Counted from the stretch's first letter, positions 44,088 through 53,155 are shown. The stretch is 64,000 bases of DNA from Paenarthrobacter nitroguajacolicus (GCF_029952445.1 NZ_JAQPPK010000024.1:1-64000), one strand, 5' to 3'. Notes: a model not told the origin generated them from the sequence alone. Numbers and translations are program-made.

Positions 44088-44807
44088 TCAGGCAGAGACC
44101 CCGGTGTGCGGCGTGTCCTCCACGACTACCGTCAGTCCCTCAGGGTTTGAGGCAGCAAGGAGCGCACGGCGTGCTGACGCCACGTGATGGCGCATTGCTG
44201 CACTGGCAGCCTCAGGGTTCCGGGTCTGGAGTGCGTACAGGATTGCCCTGTGTTCGTTGAGTGCGTCCCGCCGGGGGTGCTTTCGCGTCAGGCTGCGGTA
44301 CTGCCTCATGACCAGTGCGTAGAGCAGCTGATCGGTGAAGCCGGAAAGGGTCGGTTGTCGGGCGGAATCGCGGACCACTTTGTGGAAGTGCCGGTTCAAC
44401 CGTGAATACTCGGCTTCCTGCCGGTCATATTCGGCAGTAGCCATTTGTTCACAGGTTGCGGCGAGGTCTTCGAGTTCCTCGTCTGTGGCACGTTCGGCGG
44501 CTTTTCCCGCCAATGCGGATTCGAGGATTTCGCGGGCTTCGAGGATTTCCACCGCTTCTTCGACGGTGAAGATCCGTGTGCGGACGCCGCGGTGGGGTTC
44601 GCTGGTGAGGTATCCTTCCGACACGAGTCGCGCGGTGACGGCACGGACCGTTCCCCGCGAGACATCCAGCAGCCCCGTCAGCTCGGCGTCCGTCAGGCGA
44701 ACGTTCGGCTGAAAATGCCCCGAGATGATGAGGTTCCGCAGGTCCTCGTATGCCTGGACCGTCCGGGTGGAGGAGAGGTCGCCGGCGGCCGTTGCTAGCT
44801 CACTCAT
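44088..44807 (-). CDS. GntR-family regulator, FadR/FCD subgroup
   Basis: 239 aa. The winged helix (about residues 15-80) reads AYEDLRNLIISGHFQPNVRL, DVSRGTVRAVTARLVSEGYL and is followed by the all-helical FCD domain: ILEAREILESALAGKAAERA, YSRLNRHFHKVVRDSA (Asp/His metal site) and NEHRAILYALQTRNPEAASA AMRHH region. FCD regulators bind TNGTNNNACNA palindromes and respond to small carboxylates. It ends a minus-strand unit with an amidohydrolase and a Pht5-like gene. Four fitting sites at 46713, 46880, 52155 and 52220 mark its likely regulon. Confidence 0.9.
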   Translation of the reverse strand: MSELATAAGDLSSTRTVQAYEDLRNLIISGHFQPNVRLTDAELTGLLDVSRGTVRAVTARLVSEGYLTSEPHRGVRTRIFTVEEAVEILEAREILESALAGKAAERATDEELEDLAATCEQMATAEYDRQEAEYSRLNRHFHKVVRDSARQPTLSGFTDQLLYALVMRQYRSLTRKHPRRDALNEHRAILYALQTRNPEAASAAMRHHVASARRALLAASNPEGLTVVVEDTPHTGVSA

Positions 44808-44845
44808 ATGCTGTGACCCTTTCCGTGCTACACCATGTGAATGTA

Positions 44846-45700
44846 TCAGTTAGCACCCAAAGCGGGGTAAAGACTCCGGGTTGTTCTGCTGAAGATCGCT
44901 GCCCGGTTCTCCGCAGATGTCGCCGCGAGTACCCGTTCTGCCAGCGCACGGAGTTCTCCCAGCGGTTGTTCGGCCGCTGGGCAGTTTGAACCCCAGGAGA
45001 TCCGGTCGGCCCCGAAGGCAGCGATCAGCGGCTCCAGGAAGTCCTTTGCCCGGTCGCCGATGTCGTCGAGCCCTTCGAGGGTGCGGTGGGTCAGTTTGAG
45101 GTGGAATCCGGGGTGCCCCGCCAGTTCGGTCAGGTCGTTGGCTGCCTTGGTTGGTGAGGTGCGAACGTCGGGGTAGCCGCAGTGGTCCAGGAGGATGGTG
45201 GCGTCCGCGTGGCGGGAGAGCAGGTCTTTGAGGACGGGTGCGGTGTCGTCGCCTAGGCGCAGTTGCAGGCAGACCGGGATCCGCGCTTCGCTGGCGGCGG
45301 CCCAGAATTCATCCGCTGCAGGATCGGCGAACCACATGCCCTGTTCGGAGACCGTGCTGCCGGTGGTGAACAGCCGGACTCCGGAGAGTCCTTGATCGAT
45401 GGCTGCGCGCAGGCGTCCGGCGGCGTCGGGGGCGAGGGGATCGAAGGTTCCGACGGCGACGAACCGGTCGGGCCACCGTTTGGCGGAGTCGAGAACGTAA
45501 CTGTTGTCGTAACCGTAGGCGGTAGTGGCTTGAACGAGCACGGCTTGTGCGATGCCGGTTTCGTCCATGCGCTGCAGGAGTTCTTCGGCCGTTACGGGGC
45601 GTTCGGTTGCCCAGACGGATTGGTGGCCGCCGAGCGGTGTCCGGGGGTAGGTGTCCGTGTCGGTGGCGAGGATGTGGCAGTGGCTGTCGACGATGTCCAT
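44846..45700 (-). CDS. Amidohydrolase-2 family hydrolase, LigI (pyrone-dicarboxylate lactonase)-like
   Basis: 284-aa TIM-barrel protein. The metal-binding start is DIVDSHCHILATDTDTYPRT; AVLVQATTAYGYDNSYVLDS and RFVAVGTFDP follow the layout of LigI, the 2-pyrone-4,6-dicarboxylate lactonase. ATILLDHCGYPDV and the C-terminal ISWGSNCPAAEQ are further landmarks; the catalytic Asp usual in GSD-P is replaced by Asn. It is about 45% identical by eye to the protein at 53207. Reaction is inferred: hydrolysis of a lactone or similar ring in the island's pathway. Confidence 0.82.
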   Translation of the reverse strand: MDIVDSHCHILATDTDTYPRTPLGGHQSVWATERPVTAEELLQRMDETGIAQAVLVQATTAYGYDNSYVLDSAKRWPDRFVAVGTFDPLAPDAAGRLRAAIDQGLSGVRLFTTGSTVSEQGMWFADPAADEFWAAASEARIPVCLQLRLGDDTAPVLKDLLSRHADATILLDHCGYPDVRTSPTKAANDLTELAGHPGFHLKLTHRTLEGLDDIGDRAKDFLEPLIAAFGADRISWGSNCPAAEQPLGELRALAERVLAATSAENRAAIFSRTTRSLYPALGAN

Positions 45701-45725
45701 GGGTCTCCTTCTTTGTTTGGTGTTC

Positions 45726-46694
45726 TTAGTTGTCTGCGTAGGTGCCCGGCGCGAAGATCGGGTCGCCCGGGTTGCCTTCGGTGAGGCCCTGGTCGCGGCT
45801 GAATCGCTGCAGGGCTTCGATGCTGGCCTTGTTGCTGTCCAGCCCGTAGGGAATCGGGTCGCCGCCGATCATGCGTCCTTGCTTGGCCAGCCGCGGCAGG
45901 GCCGACCAGGTGGGGTCTTCGTCAAGATGGAGTTGCTTGCTCTGGACGAAAGCGTTGTAGAGCTTGGTGGGCAGCTCCGGGTCCTTTTCAACAAGTTCGT
46001 TGCGCACCACGATGACCGAGTGCAGGGGGTAGATCCCGGTGCGCAGGTACGAGTCCCGCTCAATGACGTCGCTGTCAGGAAAGAGCGGGTACGTTTCCCC
46101 GGTGTCCGTCACAGGAGTAGCGGACTCCCATCCCGCTGTCGGGGCCCCGGCACGCCCGGTGCCGGCGTTCCCCGTAAAGGCTGCGTCGATTTCACCAGCC
46201 GCCAGCAGGGCGCCGAGCGACCGCCCATCGGTGACGCGGTGTGTGTTGGTGGGAACTTTCCCTTCAACGTGGTCATCATCGTCGATGACCCACGTAATCG
46301 AGTCCAGGTCCACTCCGTAGTCTTCGCCCAGGATTCCACGTCCCCAGACACCGGTACTGACCGAGTAGGCGCGGACGCCGATTTTGCGTCCGTCCAGGTC
46401 AGTGGGGATGACGACGCCGGAACCCGGCGCGCATTGCAGGTCGCCGTGGTGGAAGCGACGGTTGAGGAAAACCGGGATAGCGGTAATCGGCACGCCCGCT
46501 TCACGCGCCATGACATACGAGACCGGGGCCAATTCGCAGACGTCGAACTCGAGGTCCCGGATCATCCGACGGTACGCGGCAATGATCGGTTTGACCTCGA
46601 TCGGCTTGACGACGTAGCCGTCGATGGCAGCGCGGCCATCGAGGACCGCGGCTGAGTGCGGGTAGTCGCCGAGGGCGACGGTGAGGTGTTCCAT
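45726..46694 (-). CDS. 4,5-dihydroxyphthalate decarboxylase-like protein (Pht5 family), paralog 1
   Basis: 322 aa without signal peptide. The fold is that of periplasmic-binding proteins, as in Pht5: LTVALGDYPHSAAVLDGRAA, FDVCELAPVSYVMAREAGVP and the shared motif KIGVRAYSVSTGVWGRGI. Pht5 removes a carboxyl group from 4,5-dihydroxyphthalate; other relatives have unknown roles. Two paralogs (51244 and 52256) share VGVRA-S-TTG-W-RG. It heads the minus-strand unit with amidohydrolase and GntR, with a FadR-type site just upstream. Confidence 0.8.
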   Translation of the reverse strand: MEHLTVALGDYPHSAAVLDGRAAIDGYVVKPIEVKPIIAAYRRMIRDLEFDVCELAPVSYVMAREAGVPITAIPVFLNRRFHHGDLQCAPGSGVVIPTDLDGRKIGVRAYSVSTGVWGRGILGEDYGVDLDSITWVIDDDDHVEGKVPTNTHRVTDGRSLGALLAAGEIDAAFTGNAGTGRAGAPTAGWESATPVTDTGETYPLFPDSDVIERDSYLRTGIYPLHSVIVVRNELVEKDPELPTKLYNAFVQSKQLHLDEDPTWSALPRLAKQGRMIGGDPIPYGLDSNKASIEALQRFSRDQGLTEGNPGDPIFAPGTYADN

Positions 46695-46712
46695 TCGAAC
46701 CTCCGATGTGGA

Positions 46713-46723
46713 TTGTTGGACAA
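46713..46723. promoter_or_regulatory. FadR-type operator, site A
   Basis: TTGTTGGACAA fits TNGTNNNACNA exactly. It lies 19 bp upstream of the Pht5-like start on the minus strand, within the divergent promoter region of the island. Confidence 0.6.
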
Positions 46724-46879
46724 TACGAACAAGGTAGCACGGGATACTTCGGCTGTCAGTAGGCTCCGCAGAATGACCACCGAGATCGCGAACCCTTGGG
46801 ATAAGAGCAATTTTTGGCGATCACGCAATCAAATTGTGGCCCTCTTCACAAAGTGGGTCATCGAGTGCTACCTTCATGA

Positions 46880-46890
46880 TTGTTATACAA
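46880..46890. promoter_or_regulatory. FadR-type operator, site B
   Basis: TTGTTATACAA, a full palindrome fitting TNGTNNNACNA, lies 95 bp upstream of the CoxG-like gene in the same divergent region as site A. Confidence 0.65.
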
Positions 46891-46985
46891 AATGATTTCG
46901 CGGTTGCTTCTCATGCCTCACATCTCCTGCCATCGAGGGCAGGCCCGGCCGCTGACAAGGACCCCTCACCAAACCGGAGTTTTCT

Positions 46986-47534
46986 GTGATCACCATTGCC
47001 CAGCGCGTCTCAGTTCCCCATCCGCCAGAGCTTGTGTGGAGCATCCTGTCGGACCCGCACAAGGTTGTTGGCTGCATCGATGGTTCCCGTCTGGGCGAGT
47101 TCCACGACGACGGCAGTTTCGATGCGCTGATGGCCGTCCGTTTCGCCGCCATCAAGGTCTCCTTCAAAGCCCGCGCAAACCTGGTCCTCGATGAAGGGGG
47201 CCGGACCGGACGCCTTGAGGCCAGGGGCAGCGACAGCCGCGGCTCCACCCGGGTTCAGGGTCATGCCGATTACGGCGTCGTGGCCGATGGGGACGGATCG
47301 TTGGTCATTCTCGAAGGCCAAATCGACATCGGCGGCGCCCTGGCCTCGCTCATCACCACCGGGGCCTCGATTGTGGTGGACAGAATGACCAAATCCTTCA
47401 CCGAAAGCCTCATCCGCACGTGCGCGGACCTCGACCCAAACAGCGAAACCACTGAACCGGCCGCTGACCGGAAACCGCGTCTGGGGAACCTGTTCAGCCG
47501 GGCCGGCAGCACCATGGAAGGAAACAGCAACTAA
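46986..47534 (+). CDS. SRPBCC-fold CoxG-like protein
   Basis: 182 aa from GTG 46986 with GGAG upstream. VPHPPELVWSILSDPHKVVG and CIDGSRLGEFHDDGSFDALM match CoxG-type carbon-monoxide-dehydrogenase subunit G proteins, ligand-binding helix-grip folds. DIGGALASLITTGASIVVDR closes the domain. CoxG relatives help recruit molybdenum hydroxylases to membranes or bind hydrophobic ligands, yet no molybdenum enzyme is encoded here. The TAATG overlap with the aldolase ties it to the plus-strand operon. Confidence 0.8.
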   Translation: MITIAQRVSVPHPPELVWSILSDPHKVVGCIDGSRLGEFHDDGSFDALMAVRFAAIKVSFKARANLVLDEGGRTGRLEARGSDSRGSTRVQGHADYGVVADGDGSLVILEGQIDIGGALASLITTGASIVVDRMTKSFTESLIRTCADLDPNSETTEPAADRKPRLGNLFSRAGSTMEGNSN

Positions 47535-48415
47535 TGCGACTGAACACCATCATTGAGAAGTTCGAAAAGGGGGAGCGCGTCTTTGCGACCTTCGCTTCCC
47601 CCGACCCTGCCGGGGCGGTAGCCGTACGCGACGCGGGCTATGACGCCCTCATTTTCGAAGCAGAGCACAAGCCATTTGATGTTCCCCAACTCAAAGACGC
47701 CATGCAGTACCTCCTGGACCGCCGCCAGGTCTTCGAAGCCGACACCTTGGCTCCCCGGACCATCCCGTTGGTGAGGATTCCCCCGAACGGCGGTGAAAGG
47801 TCGCAGTGGCACGCCAAACAAGCCCTTGACCTGGGCGCATACGGGATCATTTGGCCTCACGTGGACACGGTCGAGGATGCCCGAAACGCCGTCGCGGCCT
47901 GCCGGTACCCGAGCATCAACCAGGACCCGGACCGCGAACCCTTCGGCCTGCGCGGTGACAGTCCGGCTTGGGCGGCCCGCTACTGGGGCACACCGATAGG
48001 GGAGTACTACGAGCGCGCCGACGTGTGGCCCCTCGCTCCCGAGGGCGAGATTCTGGTGGGTCTCATGATCGAGAGCGTCCGGGCCATTGAGAACCTCGAA
48101 GACATCTTGGATCAGGTTCCCGGTATTGGGCTGATCCTCGTCGGAGAGGGAGACCTGAGCCAGGAACTGGGCGTCCCACGGCAATTCGAGCACCCCACGG
48201 TCCAAGCCCACCGCAACCGGGTGGTGGAAATCTGCAAGTCCAGGGGAGTGCCGGTCGCCCACCCGCACGTCACATCGAAAAATGTCGACGAGGTCCTCGA
48301 GACCGGCTACGACTTCCTGATGACCGCACCGGTGGTGTCCTACCCGGGCCTGGTCCGTGGCCGTGAGCTTGCCACTGCCCAGATCGAAGCTGCCCAGATC
48401 CAGCCCAGCCGATGA
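47534..48415 (+). CDS. HpcH/HpaI-family aldolase
   Basis: 293 aa. The (beta/alpha)8 aldolase landmarks are YDALIFEAEHKPFDVPQLKD (acid and His), PLVRIPPNGG with the Arg that binds the substrate carboxyl, GIIWPHVDTVEDARNAV, LVGLMIESVRAIENLEDIL with the metal Glu, and ILVGEGDLSQELG. These class II enzymes cleave 4-hydroxy-2-oxo acids to pyruvate and an aldehyde or oxo acid. Next to a LigJ-like hydratase the natural guess is cleavage of 4-carboxy-4-hydroxy-2-oxoadipate to pyruvate and oxaloacetate. Confidence 0.88.
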   Translation: MRLNTIIEKFEKGERVFATFASPDPAGAVAVRDAGYDALIFEAEHKPFDVPQLKDAMQYLLDRRQVFEADTLAPRTIPLVRIPPNGGERSQWHAKQALDLGAYGIIWPHVDTVEDARNAVAACRYPSINQDPDREPFGLRGDSPAWAARYWGTPIGEYYERADVWPLAPEGEILVGLMIESVRAIENLEDILDQVPGIGLILVGEGDLSQELGVPRQFEHPTVQAHRNRVVEICKSRGVPVAHPHVTSKNVDEVLETGYDFLMTAPVVSYPGLVRGRELATAQIEAAQIQPSR

Positions 48416-48435
48416 CCGAAACACCAGAGGAAACC

Positions 48436-49509
48436 ATGTACATCGACATCCACGCCCATTTCACCACCGTTCCCGACGCCCTGAAGACCTGGCGGGACCG
48501 GCAGATCGAGGAAATCGAGCAGCGCGGCCGTCACCTTTCCGGCGACGATCTGGAAATCCCGGATGAGGAGATTGCGGCCGCCCTGACCAAGGGCCAGCTG
48601 GCACTGCAGGAACAGCACGGCATCGACTTGGCCCTTCTCTCACCCATTGCGGGCAAAATGGCCCATCACTACGGCGACCAGGAAACCAGCCTGACTTGGA
48701 GCAGGCTCAGCAACGACACGGTGTACCGGGCGTCGGTGCTGTTCCCGGACAGCTTCGCCAATGTCTGCCAGCTTCCCCAGTCCCCGAACGGTGACATCAA
48801 GGTCAGCGTCGAGGAACTGCGCCGTTGTGTGGAGGAACTCGGCTTCGTCGGCTGCAACCTTAACCCCGACCACTCCGACGGCTACTGGCAGGCCCCGCCG
48901 ATCACGGACCGCTACTACTACCCCTTGTATGAGGCGATGGTGGAACTCGGCGTCCCGGCCATGGTGCACTCGTCGATGTCAGCCAACCCTGCCGTTCACG
49001 GAACCTGCGCCCACTACCTGAACGGCGACACGACCGCGTTCATGCAGCTGTGCCAGTCGGACCTGTTCCGCGATTTCCCCGACCTGAAACTCATCCTGCC
49101 CCACGGCGGCGGAGCGGTGCCCTACCACTGGGGACGCTACCAAGGAGTTATGCAGGACCGGGGCCGGGGTGATCTGCTCGACATCATCGGCGACAACCTC
49201 TACTTCGACACCTGCGTCTACGGTGCCCGCGGCCTGCAGCTCCTGGTGGACACGGTTCCGGCCAAGAACATCCTGTTCGCCTCCGAGATGCTCGGAGCCG
49301 TCCGCGGGGTGGACCCATCCTCCGGACACCGCTACGACGACACCCGCTTCCTGTTGGACTCCCTGGACTTCACCGATTCCTCACACCGGGAATCCATTGC
49401 AGGGGGCAACGCCCTGACCGTCTTCCCCCGCCTGCGTCAGCGCCTCGAACAACGAGGACAACTCCCCTCCAACGCCACGACTGTCGGCGCCGGCACGGCC
49501 ACGAGCTAA
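48436..49509 (+). CDS. Amidohydrolase-2 protein, LigJ (4-oxalomesaconate hydratase)-like
   Basis: 357 aa from ATG 48436, which has AGAGGAA upstream; the ATGA overlap start at 48412 adds eight residues and is less likely. The metal motif is MYIDIHAHFTT. The stretch LPHGGGAVPYHWGRYQG, then NLYFDTCVYGARGLQLLVDT and ILFASEMLGAVRGVDP are the distinctive LigJ pattern, including Glu where other amidohydrolases have Asp. LigJ hydrates 4-oxalomesaconate to 4-carboxy-4-hydroxy-2-oxoadipate in the gallate and protocatechuate 4,5-cleavage routes. The adjoining aldolase can supply the next step. Confidence 0.82.
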   Translation: MYIDIHAHFTTVPDALKTWRDRQIEEIEQRGRHLSGDDLEIPDEEIAAALTKGQLALQEQHGIDLALLSPIAGKMAHHYGDQETSLTWSRLSNDTVYRASVLFPDSFANVCQLPQSPNGDIKVSVEELRRCVEELGFVGCNLNPDHSDGYWQAPPITDRYYYPLYEAMVELGVPAMVHSSMSANPAVHGTCAHYLNGDTTAFMQLCQSDLFRDFPDLKLILPHGGGAVPYHWGRYQGVMQDRGRGDLLDIIGDNLYFDTCVYGARGLQLLVDTVPAKNILFASEMLGAVRGVDPSSGHRYDDTRFLLDSLDFTDSSHRESIAGGNALTVFPRLRQRLEQRGQLPSNATTVGAGTATS

Positions 49510-49521
49510 ACAGGAGCAACC

Positions 49522-51174
49522 ATGACCAAGGTTTATGAAGCACTGGCGGATGCGTTTATCGCCGAAGGAACCACCCATATTTTCGGCATGACCGGAGATG
49601 CAAACATGCACTGGATGTACGCCATGGCAGAGCGCGGGGCCACCCTGTTCGAAGCCCGCCATGAAGGCTCCGGCCTGGCCATGGCCGACGGCTGGGCCCG
49701 CGGCGCCCGGAAACCGGGGGTGGCCTCCACCACCAGCGGCCCCGGCGTCACCCAATTGGCCACGAGTCTGGTCTGCGCGGCCCGAGCCCGGACACCGTTG
49801 GTGATCTTCAGCGGCGAAGTAGCCCTCGGGGACCTGGGCGCCACCCAGTACCTCGACCAGGCAAAGTTCGCCGACGGTGTCGAGTGCGGCTTCGTGCAGG
49901 TCTCGTCTCCGGCCCGGGCCCAGGAAGCTGTGCAAAGGGCATTCTGGCTGGCCCGGACCACGTCCCGGCCCGTGATGGTCAGTGCCCCCACAAACGTCCA
50001 GCAAGCCGAATTCGACGGCGCACCCATTTATGTGCCCTCCAGCGAACTGATCGACACCGCCCTGACCCAGCCGGCACCGGAAAGGATCGACCTGGCCATC
50101 AAGATCCTGGGTGAAAGCGAAAAGGTCGTCGTCCTTGTCGGCAAAGGCGCCCGAGCCGCCGATGTCGGGGACCTTGTCCTCGAACTGCAGCGCAAAACCA
50201 ATGCCCTCATTGTCACAACGCTTCAAACGAAGAACTGGCTGCGCGAGAAAAACGACTTCTTCGCCGGGATTTCCGGGCTCTACGGCACCGCCACCGCCCA
50301 CGAACTCCTGCAGGAATCCGACTGCCTGGTAGCCATCGGTGCGAGCCTGAACCACTTCACCACCGAACACGGCTACCTCTACCCGACGGCCAGGATCATC
50401 CAGCTCGACCATGCCGAGCAGATCGTCACCGGTACCGGGCAGCCCGTGGAATGCTACGTCCGCGGCGATGCCCGCCCGTCCCTGGAAGCCATCGTCAAAG
50501 CCCTGCCCGACACCCCCGAACACGGCGACGGCTACCATTCCGCCGACATCGCCCAGGCCCTGCGCCAGGCGGACGCCATCACTGAGGACTTCCACCGGGA
50601 AGACGGCCGCCTGGACCCACGCGAAGTCATCCTCGCCCTTGACAAGCTCGCCCCGGAGAGCCTGCCGCTCGTTATGGGCAGCGGACACCAAACCGACTTC
50701 GGCACTATGCTCTTCACCCGCCCGCGCGAAATCGTGTCCAACTACGGGCTGTTCGGCGCGATCGGCCAAGCACCCATGCTCACCATGGGCTGGAGCGCAG
50801 CCCGGGCGAAGCCGACGATGGTGGTCGAGGGAGACGCGAGCTTCATCATGCACCTGGCCGAGTTCGATACCGCCTGCCGATACAACTGGCCGGTGCTGGT
50901 CGTGGTCATGAACGATGAAGCCCTAGGCGCCGAATTCCACAAGTCCGGAGCACACGGACTGAACCCCGAACTGACCGCGATACCTTCCCCGGACCTCGGG
51001 GCCGCAGCCATCGCCCTTGGCGGCAGCGGTGCCAAGATCCACACCATCGCAGACCTTGAAACCGCCGTCCGGAATTTTGTCGCCAACCCGGAACCAACGG
51101 TCCTGGACGTCCGGATCACCCGCGACGTGATCAGCATCCCGTACCGCCGCCTCTGGTACGCCGAGGAAGTATGA
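49522..51174 (+). CDS. ThDP-dependent enzyme (acetolactate synthase/benzoylformate decarboxylase type)
   Basis: 550 aa with the three-domain ThDP layout. Catalytic Glu48 lies in LFEARHEGSGLAMADG; the central domain has GKGARAADVGDLVLEL; the ThDP-Mg motif is GDASFIMHLAEFDTACRYNW ending N (VVVMNDEALG) near residue 437-465. The dihydroxyacid-side residues of true acetolactate synthase are not evident, so 2-oxo-acid decarboxylase or lyase activity is equally possible. Position between the LigJ-like and Pht5-like genes suggests removal of CO2 from, or condensation of, a 2-oxo acid of the pathway. Confidence 0.87.
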   Translation: MTKVYEALADAFIAEGTTHIFGMTGDANMHWMYAMAERGATLFEARHEGSGLAMADGWARGARKPGVASTTSGPGVTQLATSLVCAARARTPLVIFSGEVALGDLGATQYLDQAKFADGVECGFVQVSSPARAQEAVQRAFWLARTTSRPVMVSAPTNVQQAEFDGAPIYVPSSELIDTALTQPAPERIDLAIKILGESEKVVVLVGKGARAADVGDLVLELQRKTNALIVTTLQTKNWLREKNDFFAGISGLYGTATAHELLQESDCLVAIGASLNHFTTEHGYLYPTARIIQLDHAEQIVTGTGQPVECYVRGDARPSLEAIVKALPDTPEHGDGYHSADIAQALRQADAITEDFHREDGRLDPREVILALDKLAPESLPLVMGSGHQTDFGTMLFTRPREIVSNYGLFGAIGQAPMLTMGWSAARAKPTMVVEGDASFIMHLAEFDTACRYNWPVLVVVMNDEALGAEFHKSGAHGLNPELTAIPSPDLGAAAIALGGSGAKIHTIADLETAVRNFVANPEPTVLDVRITRDVISIPYRRLWYAEEV

Positions 51175-51243
51175 CCCTGCGCTACCCATCGTTGCCCCGA
51201 CACAGCCGGACTGTGTTCCCATCCCAGAAAGGAAGGCACGTCA

Positions 51244-52143
51244 ATGACGACCGCCGAAATTGAGTTCCTGATCAACGACCAGGAACTCGCCGGAGCCGCC
51301 CAGTCGGCCCTCGAATCCCACTCTTCCATCGCCTCAGTCACAGCCTCGCCCCTGCGCCCGGTCCACAACGGATTCAAAGCCTTTGCCAGCGGCCAAAACT
51401 ATGAAGTCAGCGAGATCGCGATCGTGACCTTGCTCCAGGGCGTCGCCCACAACCGCCCGGTCATCTTCCTGCCCCTCACCGCGCTGGGACGCCACCAACA
51501 CCAGACCCTGATCAGCACCCAGGCCTTGTCGGTAGAAGACCTCCCGGGCCGAACCGTGGGTGTCCGCGCGTGGAGCCAGACCACCGGAATGTGGGTCCGC
51601 GGGTTCCTCGCCCACCAATACAACGTGGATCTGCGCTCCGTGCGCTGGCGCACGTACGAGGGCGGACACATCGCCGAACAGCCCGAACCCACCTGGGCGG
51701 AACGGGCAGAAGAAGGCGCGAACCTGGCCCACGACCTCCTGGAAGGACGCGTCGACTTCGCCGTCATGGGTAACGACCGGCCGAAGGACCCAGCCGTGCG
51801 AAGCGTCATCCCCAACCCCGCCACGGCCTCCGAAGAGTGGGCCGAAAAGGTGGGCTACGTTCCGGTCAACCACCTCTTCGCCGTCCGGGAAAGCGCTGCC
51901 AATGAGCTGAGCGGCGCCATCCTGGACCTCTACGACGCCGTCTCCGGACAGCTTGAGGCGCGCAAAGCCGGTCCCGGGATCCCGTTGGAACCCTATGGCT
52001 TCGAAGCCCTGCGCCCTGCTGTGACCGCAGCGGCGAAGTACGCCTGGGAACAGGACCTCCTGCCCCGCCCGGTCCACTATGACGAACTCGTCGCCGCGAC
52101 ATCCGCGGCGCTCGGTGTTTCCGCCTCACGGCTGGGCGGCTAG
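51244..52143 (+). CDS. 4,5-dihydroxyphthalate decarboxylase-like protein, paralog 2
   Basis: 299 aa, ATG after AAAGGAAGG. The family motif is RTVGVRAWSQTTGMWVRGFL; VSEIAIVTLLQGVAHNRPVI and GYVPVNHLFAVRE also align with paralog 3. There is no signal peptide, so it acts in the cytosol. The N-terminal 35 residues are more diverged than in the other two copies. Reaction unknown; decarboxylation of an aromatic or pyrone dicarboxylate is the family-based guess. Confidence 0.75.
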   Translation: MTTAEIEFLINDQELAGAAQSALESHSSIASVTASPLRPVHNGFKAFASGQNYEVSEIAIVTLLQGVAHNRPVIFLPLTALGRHQHQTLISTQALSVEDLPGRTVGVRAWSQTTGMWVRGFLAHQYNVDLRSVRWRTYEGGHIAEQPEPTWAERAEEGANLAHDLLEGRVDFAVMGNDRPKDPAVRSVIPNPATASEEWAEKVGYVPVNHLFAVRESAANELSGAILDLYDAVSGQLEARKAGPGIPLEPYGFEALRPAVTAAAKYAWEQDLLPRPVHYDELVAATSAALGVSASRLGG

Positions 52144-52154
52144 AAGTGAGTGGA

Positions 52155-52165
52155 TTGTTATACGA
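52155..52165. promoter_or_regulatory. FadR-type operator, site C
   Basis: TTGTTATACGA fits TNGTNNNACNA with one half-site change. It is 65 bp from site D, in the short gap before Pht5-like paralog 3. Confidence 0.55.
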
Positions 52166-52219
52166 AATGACTGCGAAAGCCTTGAAGGTGATAAGGACCA
52201 CTGGTAATTTGAACATGGA

Positions 52220-52230
52220 TTGTATAACAA
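52220..52230. promoter_or_regulatory. FadR-type operator, site D
   Basis: TTGTATAACAA, the mirror of site B, ends 25 bp before the ATG at 52256. Together with site C it makes this a second regulated promoter inside the island. Confidence 0.65.
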
Positions 52231-52255
52231 AAGGTCGCTTAGTGAAGGAGGTCCG

Positions 52256-53155
52256 ATGACCACCAACTGGACCGTCGCCCTCCGCGACTACGAACACACA
52301 ACGCCCCTGAAGAACGGCACGGTCGTCGCCGAGGGTGTAGACCTCGAGTTCGTCGACGTCGAACCCATCCATCGGGCCTTTGCGCCGATGGTGCGTGAAA
52401 GCCGCTACGACTTCAGCGAGTTGGCCATCGCCACCCTCTTCCAGGCCCTCGAAGCAGAGCGTCCCGTCATCGCCCTGCCGGTGGTTCTGCACGGGAACTT
52501 CCACCACCGTTCCATCTCCATCTGGAACGGTGAAGACAGGGTCCGTCCGGAAGACTTGGCCGGCAAGAAGGTCGGCGTCCGGGCGCACAGCCAGACCACG
52601 GGACTCTGGGTCCGCGGCATGCTCGCCGACACCTATGGGCTCCGGTCCCAGGACGTGACCTGGGTGACCACCGAGGGACCCCATGTGGCCACCGCCTCCG
52701 AGCCGGCCAACGTTGTACGCACGGATCGGAAGCTCGTGGAGCTGCTCACCGAAGGTGAGGTGTCCGCCGTCGTCATGGGTGCCCGCTCAGCCGACCACGT
52801 CCCGGGCCTGGAACCGCTGCTTCCCGACTGGAAAGACCGCCAAGACCAGTACCACCAGGAACACGGCTGGGTGCCCATCAACCACCTGCTCGTTGTTCGA
52901 CGTGAACTGGCCGAGGCCAACCCCGACGGTGTCCGGGCCGTTTACCGGGCGTTCCAACAAAGCATCGATGCCGCCCGCCCCGCCGTTCCGACGGGAACCA
53001 CCCGCGAAAAGGTCATCCAGTACGGGGTCACCGACAGCCTGCTCGCCACCCTGGACACGGCACTGCGCTACGCCCGCGAACAAGAGATCATCCACACAGA
53101 CCTCTCCGCAGACAAAATCTTCGCCGACTTCGAAAAATACGTGGGGGAGCCGTGA
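52256..53155 (+). CDS. 4,5-dihydroxyphthalate decarboxylase-like protein, paralog 3
   Basis: 299 aa from ATG 52256 with GAAGGAGG upstream; the TTG at 52220 overlaps operator D and is rejected. VALRDYEHTTPLKNGTVVAE, DVEPIHRAFAPMVRESRYDF, KVGVRAHSQTTGLWVRGML and WVPINHLLVVRREL are the family landmarks, shared with paralog 2 and, less closely, paralog 1. It begins the second transcription unit (operators C and D) with the LigI-like gene and the ABC transporter behind it. Confidence 0.8.
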   Translation: MTTNWTVALRDYEHTTPLKNGTVVAEGVDLEFVDVEPIHRAFAPMVRESRYDFSELAIATLFQALEAERPVIALPVVLHGNFHHRSISIWNGEDRVRPEDLAGKKVGVRAHSQTTGLWVRGMLADTYGLRSQDVTWVTTEGPHVATASEPANVVRTDRKLVELLTEGEVSAVVMGARSADHVPGLEPLLPDWKDRQDQYHQEHGWVPINHLLVVRRELAEANPDGVRAVYRAFQQSIDAARPAVPTGTTREKVIQYGVTDSLLATLDTALRYAREQEIIHTDLSADKIFADFEKYVGEP

